This document shows positions 21,691 to 33,335 of a stretch of 64,000 nucleotides of DNA, piece by piece. Location of the stretch: contig CM071568.1 of assembly GCA_036426205.1 (NCBI GenBank), positions 117,232,311 through 117,296,310 of the forward strand, given 5' to 3'. Source of the stretch: Ascaphus truei. Its lineage: Eukaryota > Chordata > Amphibia > Anura > Ascaphidae. The translations under genes were made by a program, and so were the position numbers. The notes under the pieces are model-generated. The model was not told where the DNA came from and ran no database searches. It saw only the letters and a list, made by a program, of their open reading frames with translations. Numbering within the stretch: position 1 is the first letter of the stretch; each line of letters begins with the position of its first letter.

Positions 21691-21885
21691 TCTATGGCAC
21701 ACCACGTCATTTTGTCATTTTATATCACACTTGTACCCAATGTAACTGGACAACAATATTATTGAATTTTTTTTAAAAAAGGCAAAAATGTAAATCCGAT
21801 CACCAAAGTGAAGCAACATTGGGTGCGGTTAGTATTTGGATCCGTGACCGCTTGGGAACAACGCGTACTGTTGCCTTCTTTTTTT
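21691..21885 (+). pseudogene. 5S rRNA-like pseudogene or 5S-derived SINE fragment
   Basis: 21691-21707 resembles the 5' end of 5S rRNA (CTATGGCACACCAC versus CTACGGCCACACCAC). After about 85 unrelated bases, 21795-21880 follows the 3' two thirds of 5S: CCGATCACCAAAGTGAAGCA, then GGTTAGTATTTGGAT, GACCGCTTGGGAA, and a GTTGCCTT end before a T-rich run that could be a polymerase III terminator. The internal expansion and substitutions rule out a functional 5S gene. 5S-headed SINEs (SINE3 class) are known in fish, so a SINE relic is as likely as a simple pseudogene. Confidence 0.6.
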
Positions 21886-22043
21886 TCTTTTCTTTTTTGT
21901 TTACATGGGAATTTTGAATATCCCTTGAAATAAATTTTCTAAGCTCTAATTTACAATAAATATTTAGATAGATAAAAAAGTATACTTTTGATATTATTAT
22001 GAATCAATGAATTGCTCTGTGCACGTACATTTTTATATTGTGC

Positions 22044-22094
22044 GAAGATGAGCAGCATGGGGCACGGTTAGTACTTGGTTGGACCACCAAGTCC
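22044..22094 (+). pseudogene. Second 5S rRNA-like fragment
   Basis: AAGATGAGCAGCATGGGGCA followed by CGGTTAGTACTTGGTTGGACCACC resembles the internal promoter region and the GGTTAGTACTTGGATGGGAGACCGCC segment of 5S. It has the same orientation as, and lies about 230 bp from, the first fragment. Similarity covers only about 50 bases. Confidence 0.45.
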
Positions 22095-23206
22095 ACTGGA
22101 GTTCTGATGATCGCTGCAGATCTGCACAATCGAGATTTTTTTCCACTATTGGAATTCAGAGTCTCTCCAGCCGGTTGCCGGTAACCTGTGATCTATCTCA
22201 ATGCTTGTTTTTAATGTTCTACATGTGAGTGGGAATTTGTATCCCCTTTTTTAATACATTTTTCAATTTTTATACGGTAATGCACTAGGGAGTGTGCACT
22301 TTTTGTTCTTGTTTTTATAAATATATATAAAGATATAGATACAGTATATCTATATTATATATCTATATCAATCATTAATTAGGACATTAACATTTGCCAC
22401 TCTCCCTCTGCACCCCACTGCGATTAAAATTCCTGAGTGAGTAATCTTGTGCTCTTAATTATCAAATAGAATCTAATTTGATGATATTCAACCTAAACCA
22501 TATACAGATGTAACAGGCTTTATAATTCTTTCTGTTATATGTTGTGATATGCTGTGCTGATGTTGCCATTGAATCCTATGAAAACTCTGATATTTTGCAT
22601 TGTACTGGTATATGTTGTATTGGGGAAAATGGCACTTGCTCCAACTGGAAATTGACATTGGATTTATCGAGCGTGAATTAAATAATGATGGTGTATAGAG
22701 CGTAAATACACTATACACAATGTGTGTATTGATGTTAAGGTTTTCAAGTCCTTTATTCCTGTTGATATTTTATAGCAGCAGGTATGTTTAGACAAGCCAC
22801 CCCAAACCAGGCTCTCCATGGTTGGTCTTTCAGTAATATACCACATTTATGGGCAATGTCTGACTCTGTATGCTAGTAGAATACTTTCAACGTGTATTCT
22901 TCTAGCCAATAAATTGTTATAAATCTAGTCCAAGAGAATCCTATGGTTTTTGTTTTTTTAACTTGTGATACCTGAAATGTTACTAATAATACAAATCTAT
23001 ATTGAGATTTTGAGGTTACATTTTCCCTGCATCAACTAAAAAAATGTGTTCTTCAAATCTCATGTAAAATGTATATGCATATGTATGTTTAATATAGGAG
23101 TGTGTGCACATGCTTGTTGTTCCAGTAATCAATGTGGCTTGATGTGCAGACTACGATATGTAGTAGGTCCTTTTTAATCTGAATACAAGATCTAATCTGT
23201 TTGCAG
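22095..23206. other. Probable intron of the ZNF236-like gene
   Basis: AT-rich sequence with a TA run near 22318-22370 and no recognised repeat or exon. The end at 23190-23206 is a 3' splice site (TCTGTTTGCAG). Confidence 0.5.
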
Positions 23207-23383
23207 GAGAACGTCCATTTCAGTGCAGTCTATGTGAAAAAGCTTTTAACCAGAAGAGTGCACTGCAGGTGCATATGAAGAAGCACACAGGCGAGAAGCC
23301 TTACAAATGTGATTACTGCTCAATGAACTTCTCTCAGAAATGCAATATGAAGCTGCATATGAAGCGGGCTCATGCCTATCCTG
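23207..23383 (+). CDS. ZNF236: C2H2 zinc-finger exon, ZNF236-like (partial gene)
   Basis: An exon of 177 bp (59 codons, phase 1 at both ends) between a TTTGCAG acceptor and a G|GTACGT donor. It encodes [14 protein letters not shown] and [13 protein letters not shown], one C2H2 finger with C-x2-C-x12-H-x3-H spacing, the classical TGEKPYKC linker, and a second finger CDYC...HMKRAH with H-x4-H spacing. Classical linkers and fingers of this type bind DNA in the nucleus. The wording matches the last finger pair of ZNF236 as I know it, and the downstream exon supports that. Earlier exons are not in the window. The reading frame appears to continue past the donor, but that extension is intronic. Gene identity is by memory of the family, not by a database search. 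Confidence 0.8.
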
Positions 23384-24185
23384 GTACGTACATAAATAAC
23401 AGTGCAGGGCATTATTTTTGTTCCTTTATGTTTTGCTGCAGGAGACATTATCAAAGCTATAGGGCCGTTAGGTTAATTTTAGGAAAACTGTCAATGATTT
23501 ACAATAATTAGGTGCAGTGGAGTCAAATGAGCACATAAAGGATTTCTATTGAATTAAAAAATACTTTGAACAAAAAAAAAAGTATGCCACACCTATACTT
23601 AACATTGTATCATACTGAGGAAGTGCACTTAAAATAGCTAATATTAATATTCTAGTAATTAATCCACGTCTGAGCCTCAGGTAATAACTCAACTAGGATC
23701 ATAAACAATAAAATACTAATAATGCCCCATCTAATCTATGCTACTATATATCAGAACAGTCACACATTTATTACCAAGTTGTGTATCTTAATTTAATTGA
23801 TTCATCAAACATTTTTTTCCCAGTTTAACCTAGTGTTATCTCCATAAGATTCTACTGTGTATCCACTACACAAAGTGAACATGTGTAATCTGTCAAGACA
23901 ATCCAACATTCACAGTGTGTATTTAGATAGACGATCTTCAAGAGATCTACATTAAAAGTCACGTTTCAGTCATTCTGATTTAACATAATTGAATACTGTA
24001 GCATACCATTTTACAGTTACTTGTCTCTTTTTGTCAGTATACACAGCACCAATATACTAAATATACTATGGATATGCCTTTATCTCTAATACATAGATGA
24101 ATATCCTCATAAGAAAAGGGTTTTCCTTTGCAGGCACTTCCGTCTGCCTCATTTTTGTTGAGAGACTTTTCTTAAATGAAACGTT

Positions 24186-24532
24186 CAGGCATACCTCGCT
24201 TTAAGGACACTAACTTTAAGTACACTAACTTTAAGTACACTCGCGAGTAAGGACATATCGTCCAATAGGCAAACGTCAGCCCGCGCATGCGCCTGTCAGC
24301 ACATCCTGAACAGCAATACCGGCTTCCTACCTGTACTGAAGCTGTGCGCAAGTGGGGAGACTATAGAGCCTGTTACATATGCGTTATTTACATAAGTTAT
24401 GCACGTATATGACGATTGCAGTACAGTACATGCATCGATAAGTGGAAAAAAGGTAGTGCTTCACTTTAAGTACATTTTCGCTTAACATACATGCTCTTGT
24501 CCCATTGCGTACATTAATGCGGGATATGCCTG
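24186..24532. mobile_element. Tigger/pogo-like non-autonomous element, copy 1
   Basis: The left end CAGGCATACCTCG matches the known Tigger terminal motif, and the right end GGGATATGCCTG is its inverted partner. The interior contains CACTTTAAGTACA repeats and CGCATGCGC. It is the same family as 24888-25219 and has no coding capacity. Flanking TA is present on the right; the left flank reads TT. Confidence 0.8.
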
Positions 24533-24887
24533 TATTGAAAAATATACAGCTGGCTACTTCCTTTCTCTCATACTCTGACATGTAACTGCTACAACTGATG
24601 CAGTACAACATGCTCATAAGTCAGTGAAGAGTATGTATTAGGAGGCCAGTCATAGATAAGCTACTTTACTAATGAAAGCAACTCTTGGTCTTCTAAAAAT
24701 ATACATTTTATGATAGCCCTATATTGGTACCTATCCAAGCTAATTGAATGTTACAATCATATAGAGTCTTAGTCCCTAAGTTTATTAGCCTTTTTGTGAT
24801 GTTAGAACACAAGTAGAAAGTGACTTTTGAGTGGTTATTGAGTTAAAAATTCACACAAAATGATGCACCAGTAATTTAAGTAATATA

Positions 24888-25219
24888 CAGGCATACCCCG
24901 GTTTAAGGACACTCACTTTAAGTACACTTGCGAGTAAGTACATATCGCTCAATAGGAAAACGGCAGCTGACGCATGCGCATGTCAGCACGTCCTGAACAG
25001 CAATATCGTCTCCCTACCTGTACCCAAGCTGTGCGCAAGCGGGGAGACTATAGAGCCTATTACACATGTGTTATTTACATCAGTTATGCACGTATATGAC
25101 GATTGCAGTACAGTACATGCATCGATAAGTGGGAAAAAGGTAGTGCTTCACTTTAAGTACATTTTCGCTTTATATACATGCTCCGGTCCCATTGCGTACG
25201 TTAATGCGGGGTATGCCTG
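24888..25219. mobile_element. Tigger/pogo-like non-autonomous element, copy 2
   Basis: Ends CAGGCATACCCC and GGGGTATGCCTG are perfect 12-bp inverted repeats. TA on both sides (24886-24887 and 25220-25221) is the target duplication expected of Tc1/mariner-pogo elements. About 332 bp, same orientation as copy 1, from which it differs by scattered substitutions. Confidence 0.85.
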
Positions 25220-25404
25220 TACTGCTATTTGAGACTTCCTTTTTTAATATGAATTCTAATTATCCTTTTGTAATGGTTCAACAACACCATTGATATAAAA
25301 CATTTCTCAAATTTCACCAAGGAGCACCCATCAAATTGATTAGTGCCTCTTAAATGCTCCTGCTAAAAGTATGCCCTTGTGACACAATCACTGAACTGTT
25401 ACAG

Positions 25405-25583
25405 ATCTTATAGAGGAAGTTTCCATGCATCCAGATGAAGACGGGGAAGAGGACGAAGAAGAAGAAGAAGAAGAAGAAGAAGAAGAAGGAGAAGAGGTCC
25501 TCAGCCAAGCTCTTGATTTGGAGGAGGTTGTTCAGGAACCATCAGGCGACTGGCAATGTGGCATAACCAATGTTTTCCGTTGA
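25405..25583 (+). CDS. ZNF236: Terminal exon, acidic C-terminus, ZNF236-like
   Basis: Follows the acceptor CTGTTACAG, in frame with the finger exon, and ends at TGA (25581-25583). It encodes about 59 residues: DLIEEVSMHPDEDGEED, then eleven consecutive Glu encoded only by GAA (25455-25487), then GEEVLSQALDLEEVVQEPSG and DWQCGITNVFR. The LEEVVQE...W...T.VF ending is the feature that suggests ZNF236 to me. The pure GAA run is a coding microsatellite. I do not recall such a tract in mammalian ZNF236, so it may be lineage-specific, and its length may vary. Function of the acidic tail is not established here. Confidence 0.75.
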
Positions 25584-27180
25584 CTTCTTCCAATGAGAAC
25601 TCTAATACTCATCTTGAAATAAAAATGGAGAGATGTTGGACAGCACATATGCACACATTTCATTCAATATCTCAAGCATCCATGTTGTTTAAAATACACT
25701 AACTCATTGCTTGATGGGACTGGTATTCATTCCATAGAAGACCATTGCAGCCCATTTCGATGCTGAATGATTAACTGCTCATGAAATCTCATGTGAGCAG
25801 TACTACAGTATATTATCTGCAAATATACAACTCAGGTACCTCTGAAGAAATGTATCAGTTGCTAATGTATAGCTAATTTTGCAAGTTATACAAGCTCACT
25901 GGATCTTGAAATCAGAGCAGAACATGCTCATCAAGATAAGTCAAGGATTTTCATATTTAATATACCATAATTAACAAATTCAAGTTTTGTAGAAAAAGAA
26001 TTGTCTGTAACCAAAAATGCTACTCTAAAAGAAGAATTGTATGCCCAGATAACATTGGTAATTTTTCTTTTACATATTATAAGGTGAGGAAATATAATAT
26101 ATATTTTTTTGCTTTGAGTTAATGTAACTAAACTAATTGAGAGATGGCTGGGACATCTTCTTGTGCTAGTTACTAAAGGAAACATTTTAGATTATTGTCT
26201 GGGACGTCACACAAGTCTTATGTTTTTCACGTTTTGTTTTTAATTGAACATTAGTCCATTTCGGCCCCTAGCTACCCACATTCATTGCTAAAATGGGATA
26301 TTTCTCCTCTCTGCTTTGTTTTGTTGTTTCTTTCCCCATATAAAATAAGTTACGCAGTTCGTTCTGCTACAGATGTTGTGAGATACAAATAGCTATTTAA
26401 AACCATTGGTCGGAAAGCAGGACATCCTTTTTTTTTTTGTCCTACATTAAAGTAGCATTGCAATATTTTTAACATATAGCAGAATTGCAAAGGTTTAAAA
26501 ATAAACGATAATACACTTGGTGATATTCTTTATAAAAAATGACCCTTTATTTCTTTTGAAGAAAAGTACATTTTAAGAAATGTCCCAGTCGTAGTAGAAT
26601 ATATAGGGGCATCAAAAGTAGTCTTTCCTTCCTTTGGCTACTTTAATAACCTCAAGCTAACATAGGAATAGTTTCTGATTAAAGAATTGTCCCCTTTATT
26701 CTCCTATAGCAATGTAGAACGTAAATAATACATTCTATATGATCAGGATTACAAGAATTGGCATCTTTTATAGAAGTGCGGTCTAAAACCCATGAAACGT
26801 TTTATAAAAGCTGTGCGCCAAATTAGCAACCCATCAGAAATACACAAAAGTGAAGCCAGTCCGTCACATTATGGCTTCTCTATCGGGTGGTTGTGTCTTC
26901 ATTTGTGATACATTTAGTAGCATTGAAAATGTAGGTCTGCACTTTCCTAAGTGAAGCTGATCTCAAGAGTGATGAAAAGTTCAGTCCGCGCTCTGGCTCT
27001 TTAAACTTGGAGTGTTGGTCCCTCTCAGTTCTCTTGCCTACTGCTTCTCCTCTGGCTCTTTAACTTTGTTGCCGTCTCTCTTGCTTGCTATGCTATCTGT
27101 GTTTATGAGGTATTCTCCCACCACCATCCAAATGTGGTCCGCCACCGGAACCCCCGTAACCCCGTAGTGAATACCAATAT
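25584..27180. other. 3' UTR and downstream flank of the ZNF236-like gene
   Basis: The untranslated region begins after TGA at 25583. Beyond the first polyadenylation signal the sequence is AT-rich, with no recognised gene. Longer 3' UTR forms cannot be excluded. Confidence 0.5.
25618..25623 (+). promoter_or_regulatory. Polyadenylation signal AATAAA
   Basis: The canonical hexamer lies 34 bases after the stop codon, giving a very short 3' UTR if used. Later signals may be used instead. Confidence 0.5.
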
Positions 27181-27572
27181 CAGCAAAACAAGAAAAAACA
27201 CAAAAGCGCACAAGATGAGAGATAGATATTGTATTAGCAACAAATAATAAAATTAGTAACTTACATATAAAATTTCTTTAAATATCCCCGATTCGGTGTC
27301 TATCAACAGGAGTAGGGCATCACATAGGAAGTATGAAGGGTAATCTCAGTTCTGAGAGATCAGACCCGCGCGCTGGGGCTGTCTCTGTTCAACTCCTGTC
27401 CTCACGTGTGGTAGCGTGCGTGCGGAGTGTAGCGCGCATGTGCAGGAACCGGGCCTTCAATAGGTGTCCTTAGGATGCTGTCCTTTTTGATAGCATAGAA
27501 ACGATCGGAATAAGCAGGAACGGTAACACTTGAGTGTGTACTGGTGGTGGGTAGTAAAACGCCAGCCCAAAC

Positions 27573-27612
27573 AGCTCGCGACGCGTTTCGTTTAACAAGT
27601 AAACTTCTTCAG
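27573..27612 (-). ncRNA. Hammerhead motif, left arm of palindrome
   Basis: Minus strand: CTGAAGA, stem II GTTTA/TAAAC, GAAA, CGCGTC, then GCGAG. Stem I is not formed because the palindrome junction cuts it off. Confidence 0.5.
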
Positions 27613-27616
27613 GGCG

Positions 27617-27658
27617 CCTGAAGAAGTATTACTTTGTTAAACGAAACGCGTCGCGACT
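27617..27658 (+). ncRNA. Hammerhead motif, right arm of palindrome
   Basis: Plus strand: CTGAAGA (27618-27624), a longer and partly unpaired stem II region, GAAA (27643-27646), CGCGTC, GCGAC. It is the mirror of the left-arm copy with small indels. Confidence 0.5.
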
Positions 27659-28055
27659 GTTGTGGCTGGCGGTTTTACTACCCACCACCAGTACACACTC
27701 AAGTGTACCGTTCCTGCTTATTTCCGATCGTTTCTATGCTATCAAAAACGGACAGGCATCCTAAGGACACCTATTGAAGGCCCCGGTTCCTGCACATGCG
27801 CGCTACACTCCGCACCACGCTACCACACGTGGAGGACAGGAGAGTGAACAGAGACAGCCCCAGCGCGCGGGTCTGATCTCTCAGAACTGAGATTACCCTT
27901 CATACTTCCTATGTGATGCCCTACTCCTGTGATAGACACCAGAATCGGGGATTATTAAAGAAATTTTATATGTAAGTTACTAATTTTATTATTTGTTGCT
28001 AATACAATATCTATCTCTCATCTTGGTGCGCTTTTGTGTTTTTTCTTGTTTTGCT

Positions 28056-29100
28056 GATCTCAAGAGTGCCTGACTGTGCTTAGGAATCATTATGGCTCCA
28101 TGTGTAATATGCTGTGTTGCCACTTCCCAGAGGTGGAGATTCACTCAATTCAAATGAATGAGACTAACATTTTCTCCAGCACAGAGAAGTGTCTGTCTCA
28201 AACCATCCAGTAGCTTGAAGTGAGATAATATTTTGGGGGCATTCTAAATAGAACCCCATTTTACATACTTCCTCTTTTATTAACAGGTGTATTATCACTA
28301 AATCAACCCCCAAATACACATATAAATAGCTGTATATGTTTTACAATGCATGTTGGTTTATGAAGATCTTAATTTAAAAAATCTAAAAATAACAGAGGCG
28401 CCTTATTTCCCCTTGGATTTATATTTAGATTAACCTGCAGTGCTGCTTTAAATAGGTAAATAAAAAGTAAAGCAACCTCACTATTGGTTTGTAGGTTTTT
28501 CTATGAAACAGATAACGTAACCGCACCAATTTCCTCTGTGTAAAATGTGACTCAACATTGCGTCTTTTCGTAGCACTTTGTGTATTGTTTCTTGTAGCGT
28601 CATAGTTTATTTTTATATAATGGGTGCATTAGAATGAAACGATTAGTAGAAGTTTTCTGGATGCCCGATAGTAGCTATAATGTAAAGCGTATGTTACAGA
28701 TACAAGGATATAAAGGTGCAAGATTTAATATATAAATGTTCATTCTGAAATCTGAAGCCTTTTATTTTAGGGATTCAGTTTGTCTGTGTGACCACAAAAA
28801 TCTACCTACAGTACTCGACAAGATGCCAGTAGAGTTGTTATTATTTTCTTGTCTGTATGTGAATGCATTTATGTGCATTTCTATCAGGTTTCCGGAGTTA
28901 TTTTCCACCAAAAATATGATGCCTGCTAGGAAGGAGTTACTTTGAGTAGATAGTTTCCCATTTTAAACCTAATCAAGTCCATGAGAACAATGATTGGTGG
29001 TGGAGGGGGGGGGGAAGGAGGATTCACTCAAGGTAAAAAGTGTCATTCTCATTATTTAACGTAAATGTTATCATCCTTTTCACTTAAGCCATATCGCAAC
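28056..29100. other. Intergenic, nothing recognised
   Basis: AT-rich, with no coding, RNA or repeat signal I can support. Confidence 0.5.
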
Positions 29101-29108
29101 CATTAAAG

Positions 29109-29386
29109 CAGGGGTGTGCAAACTAGGCGCACATTTTTTTTGAGGGGAATGGGGGGGACAAACACCTGTTACAGAGGCCCTGTGCTCTTCCCCAAGGCAT
29201 TTAAATTAAATGTTGGGGGATTGCGCGAGGCCTCTGTAACTCACCGTGATTCAGCCAGCTTTGGGCAACGCGGGACGTCACATGACCCGCAGTGTAATTT
29301 GACGCCGGCACACAGGTAAGGGGTGACGCGAGCACTGGGGGAGAGCAGGCAGAGGGGGCGCAGCACCAGATGTTTGCGCAGCCCTG
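29109..29386. mobile_element. hAT-type non-autonomous element with 8-bp target duplication
   Basis: Begins CAGGGGTGTGCAAACT and ends TTTGCGCAGCCCTG, short imperfect inverted repeats with the CAGGGGTG..CCCTG style of hAT elements. It is flanked on both sides by CATTAAAG (29101-29108 and 29387-29394), an exact 8-bp target duplication. It has 278 bp, a GC-rich interior and no ORF. The same family occurs in opposite orientation at 62844-63125. Confidence 0.9.
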
Positions 29387-29394
29387 CATTAAAG

Positions 29395-31865
29395 CAATGA
29401 TGAGGAACTTTTTACTGTGGCTATATTTTTACAGGCTTCGTATGCAAATGAGGAACAAACACTTGCTTATTCATATGCTGTCCACTAAACTTGGATACCT
29501 GGTGATTATACAGGCAAAGAATATCACTCATTTTCATCACCTACTCCAGGCTGGTATTGGGCCTATCTTGTGTGTGTGTGTGTGTGTGTACAGCTATAGG
29601 CATACGCAAGATAAAACAGTCAACCTAGAATAGATTATAAAAATACATATTAACAGTGTAAAGCGTATTCATATATTAACCCCCTTACAAACCAAAGTGA
29701 CCAGAGCTGTATAAGTTAATGCTTATTTGTATCACTAGAGTTTTTAAAGCGAGGAGATAATGCGATTTTCAGGCATGCAAATGAGAATGAATATCAATCC
29801 ATTTATGAATAAATAATTCCTAGTGAATACAGCATTAAGTCTAAAGAAATAAATGAGAAGCCGCAATCTGATTTGAAAACATTTTAAGCACTTTTTCGAT
29901 TGGGATCAGTGAGTAATTTGGGAAGGTGGTATAAGGAATAATCGTAGGAGTTACTTGATGGTGTGTGTGTAGATATTCTAATAGGATGTATCAATTTCTC
30001 CTTCTGGATCGATCACTTTTCTCTTGCCCTCTTTTAAAAAAATATCAGCGAAGCTGTTATTTAACCTGTCTGATACATTTGTGGCGAATGTAAGAAGCAT
30101 GAAGTACTGAAGTACTTTACACTTAACAGAGGTGCTAAGAATAAGAAACACATAACTAAGACAATTGGGTATTTTCATGCATAAGGGCCAGATACACTAA
30201 GCTCTGTTAAGCCATTGCAAATAATGTTAGGTTACCTAAATTGGTAACAGATTTTATTTTCCTTGAGTTTAACGCATATCCACGAAGGTAAATATGTGCA
30301 AAAACAACGAGAGAGGTAGAGAGTAAGATCCCAAGTGACTTGTATATCCCCCCAAATACTCCCTTACTCAACATGTGGAGAGGTACCAGTGAACAAAACT
30401 GAACACACCTGAGATATCAGGGAAATCTGTTACTGTTAATCCTTGGAATACACTTTGCATATCCAAATCATCATATTTCCCATATATCTCAGGTGTGTTT
30501 ATTTTTGTGGTCTCCTTCTCCCTCCCTCCCTCTATCTCCCCTTTCCCTCCCTCCCCCACAGTTCCTTCATAAATTTACAAATGTCAATTAATGAGGGTGT
30601 ACCTGACAGGGAAAAACAGACACATTCCAAACAAAGAAATTAACCCATACAGATTAAGCTTTTTCTGTTGTCTACTTATTTGCAATACCCTGTGTATATA
30701 TTTGTATCAATATAGAGGCCTCTATATCTGGCCAGACATGTTTATGTAAATACTGGCCTCCTTAGCAAGTTGGAAGCCTCCTCTTTAAATTGCAACTGCT
30801 TTGTAAATCCTGTAAAATAATCACTGAGTTTGTTTTATTTGTAATATAAAAGGCACGCTTTTATGTTTCTTCCCCCAAAAAGTATTGTTTGCTTTCCATT
30901 GCTGTAAACAGGTTTGTTCTATTAACAATATGTTTGCTTTGCTGCCTAATTGAACAGAACCATTTACGCTCCATTTATGGGAGTGATGCATAAGACATAA
31001 TGCCACTCTTGTGTTTACTCTCACCATTGTAAATGCATAAAAGCCTGTGACATTGAGACAAAATTTTATGTGAAATATTTAAGTCAAAAGACATTAAACA
31101 TTATTACTTTTCCTAATTGCTTTGTGTAGCACATATTTTTAAAATAACTTTATTTTCCTTAATTTCCATCAGAGGAGTAGTTTGTGTGTGTGTGTTAGTT
31201 TGTGTATAAATGTCCTTGCAAGTACCTGTATATGATTGTGAATTGCATGTTCTATTCTGGATGTCTATTTCTTACCCACTGTATGCCAATTGCAACAGGC
31301 TGCAGATAAAATGCAAATGTATAGATAATTTGAACACTTTTTTTTTTTTAAATGTCTACTTAATTTTGGTAGGACTTGAGCACCACAGGGACCGTTATAA
31401 ACCCTGTTGAAGAATGTTGCGGGGTGCTCAACGAGCAAATTGATTAAAACTAATAACAGAAACTTAGACCCTTATTATGCTGTGAAATGTCTTCCCTGTG
31501 CTAGAGAAGAGCTCTGCTCCATTCAAATATGTGGGTCTGAAATATTCTTTGAACCATATAGAAGATCATTTGTACTGTCATCTTTACAAGATGCACAAAG
31601 AGTAAGGAAAATAGTATTGGTGTTCCTGTCTAGCCCAATGATTCTCAGTTTTGTATCTTTTTAATGGTGACACCCCTTGCTAATTTTACAATATACAGTA
31701 TACTGTATGACCGCTTTGCTGTAACACATCTTTGTTTCAAAACTTTTCTAATGTCTTTGTTCCATTTTACCTACATTTACATATCCTTCTCGTGTTTTCC
31801 TTTGTGTCTCATCAGTAGATGTGAGGAATATCAATATAACAAAGGCATACAAATCTAAAAGAGCA
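29395..31865. other. Intergenic, nothing recognised
   Basis: AT-rich sequence with a GT run near 29570-29588 and a CT-rich stretch at 30510-30560. No gene or element can be supported. Confidence 0.5.
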
Positions 31866-31869
31866 TAAT

Positions 31870-33270
31870 GCTTTATTTTCTTTCTTCTTTTGTCCATACT
31901 GCATTTTTTTCCTCCATCTCAACACAGGGCTTTGACTATTTTAAGATTAAGTTGTATTTCATTTGTCAAGGAATCCTCCCTGTATCTTCATCATATTCTA
32001 CACCTAATTTTCCTAACTCTCGCCCTACCTTTCTTGACTCTTTTTCTATCACAGAGGATGAAGTGTCACTGTTGTTCTCCTCCTCCTCCTTCTACCACTT
32101 GCCTTTTTGACCCCTTTCCCTCCCATCTCCTCCAACCTCTTGCTTCCACTCTTATCCCTACATTCACACGTTTTTCAACTTCATCAGCTCTGGTACCTTG
32201 CCCACCTCCTTCAAGCATGCTATAGTTATACTTTTATTACAAAAATAGCAAACTTGACCCTACCTTGTCTCTCGAACTATCGCCATGTCACTCCACTGCC
32301 TTTTGCCTCTAAACTTGAACGCCTTGTGTTCTCTCACTAGCTCCATTTTTTTTAGACTCCTTTTTTCTCCTTGACCTCTGCAATCTGATTTCTGCGCTGG
32401 TCACTCCACTGAAACCGCCCTTGCCAAAATATCGAATTACCTTCATGCTACCAAAGACCCTGCTTAAAATACTCAAATTCTCTACAGCGTTTGATACTGT
32501 GGACCACCCTCTTCACATAATGCATACTGTTTGATCCGTAACAGAACTCTATTTCCTGAATTTCCTCAGAAATTGCCATTTTTATTTTATTGATCAAATT
32601 TCAAAACATATTGCACTATTTTTACTTTTTGCGCCATAGGGATTTTTTTCTTCTTGTTTCGTAACACCTGCTCTTCCTCTGTCAATCTCTCCTTGATGTC
32701 CCCCCATGACTCAAACTTAACATGTCAAAGACAGAGCTCCTCATACTTCCTCCCCTTCTCCATTATTGTTAGCGGCACAATCATATACCCAGTATCACAA
32801 GCACGCTGCCTAGGTGTCACATTTGACTCCTTCACATTCTCCTCTCACATTCACAATGTTGCTAAACCTGTCGATTTTTCTCAAACAGCCCTCTCCCGCC
32901 TAAAACCTTTCTCACTTGCTGTCCCATACCTCTGTTATGCCCTTTCCCTCAATATACAAGAAGCAAGCACCCTCTCTCTCCACTTTTTAAGCCCCATCAT
33001 AAAACACACCTCTTTTTAAGTAAGCATTTGTGTACAGTAGCTCCCTTGGCTAGTATTATACATCTATGCATTTACCATAACACCCTCTTTAGTGTCTCTA
33101 CAAGTTCACCCTACTAAGCACTTGGATTTTAAGCTCATGGGGGCAATGACTCCTTTTTCGAATGTTTACTTCTATGCCTGAACCACTTATTCCTATTAGG
33201 TCCCCTATTTCACGTTCATTACTGCAGTAAAGCGCTATGTACATGATTGGCATTGTACAAATAGAGAAGA
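31870..33270 (+). mobile_element. L2-type LINE relic
   Basis: Plus-strand non-LTR retrotransposon remains, heavily frameshifted. Recognisable pieces are an AFDTVDHPL-like segment at about 32485-32515 (RT), LNMSKTELL near 32715-32745, and CLGVTFDSFTFSSHI near 32808-32852. The 3' region ends with GTAAAGCGCTATGTACATGA around 33227-33246, the usual style of L2 3' ends. The catalytic box is not legible. It is older and more decayed than the CR1/L2 copies at 2656 and 53892. Confidence 0.7.
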
Positions 33271-33335
33271 CGGTGTGTGTGTATATCTTTAACATCAATA
33301 AAGCTCCCTTTTTAATTGATATTACCAATACAATA

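Larger units (their letters stand above)
23384..25404 (+). other. Intron between the last two ZNF236-like exons
   Basis: Starts GTACGT and ends TTACAG. The phase agrees: one base (G) from the upstream exon plus AT from the next makes a GAT codon. It contains two Tigger-like elements (24186-24532 and 24888-25219) and otherwise AT-rich sequence. Confidence 0.75.
27181..28055. repeat. 0.87-kb palindrome of a hammerhead-bearing element end
   Basis: 27181-27612 and 27617-28055 are inverted copies along their whole length (for example CAGCAAAACAAGAAAAAACAC at the left and its complement at the right), meeting at GGCGCC. Differences are mostly single-base insertions or deletions. Each arm begins at the centre with a hammerhead. 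No coding sequence is credible. Interpretation: two PLE-type terminal repeats head to head, or an inverted-duplication artefact of a long read. Confidence 0.85.

Noticed and set aside
23384..23511. Continuation of the zinc-finger frame beyond 23383
   Set aside because: A strong donor (G|GTACGT) and a phase-matched terminal exon downstream show that this extension is intronic.
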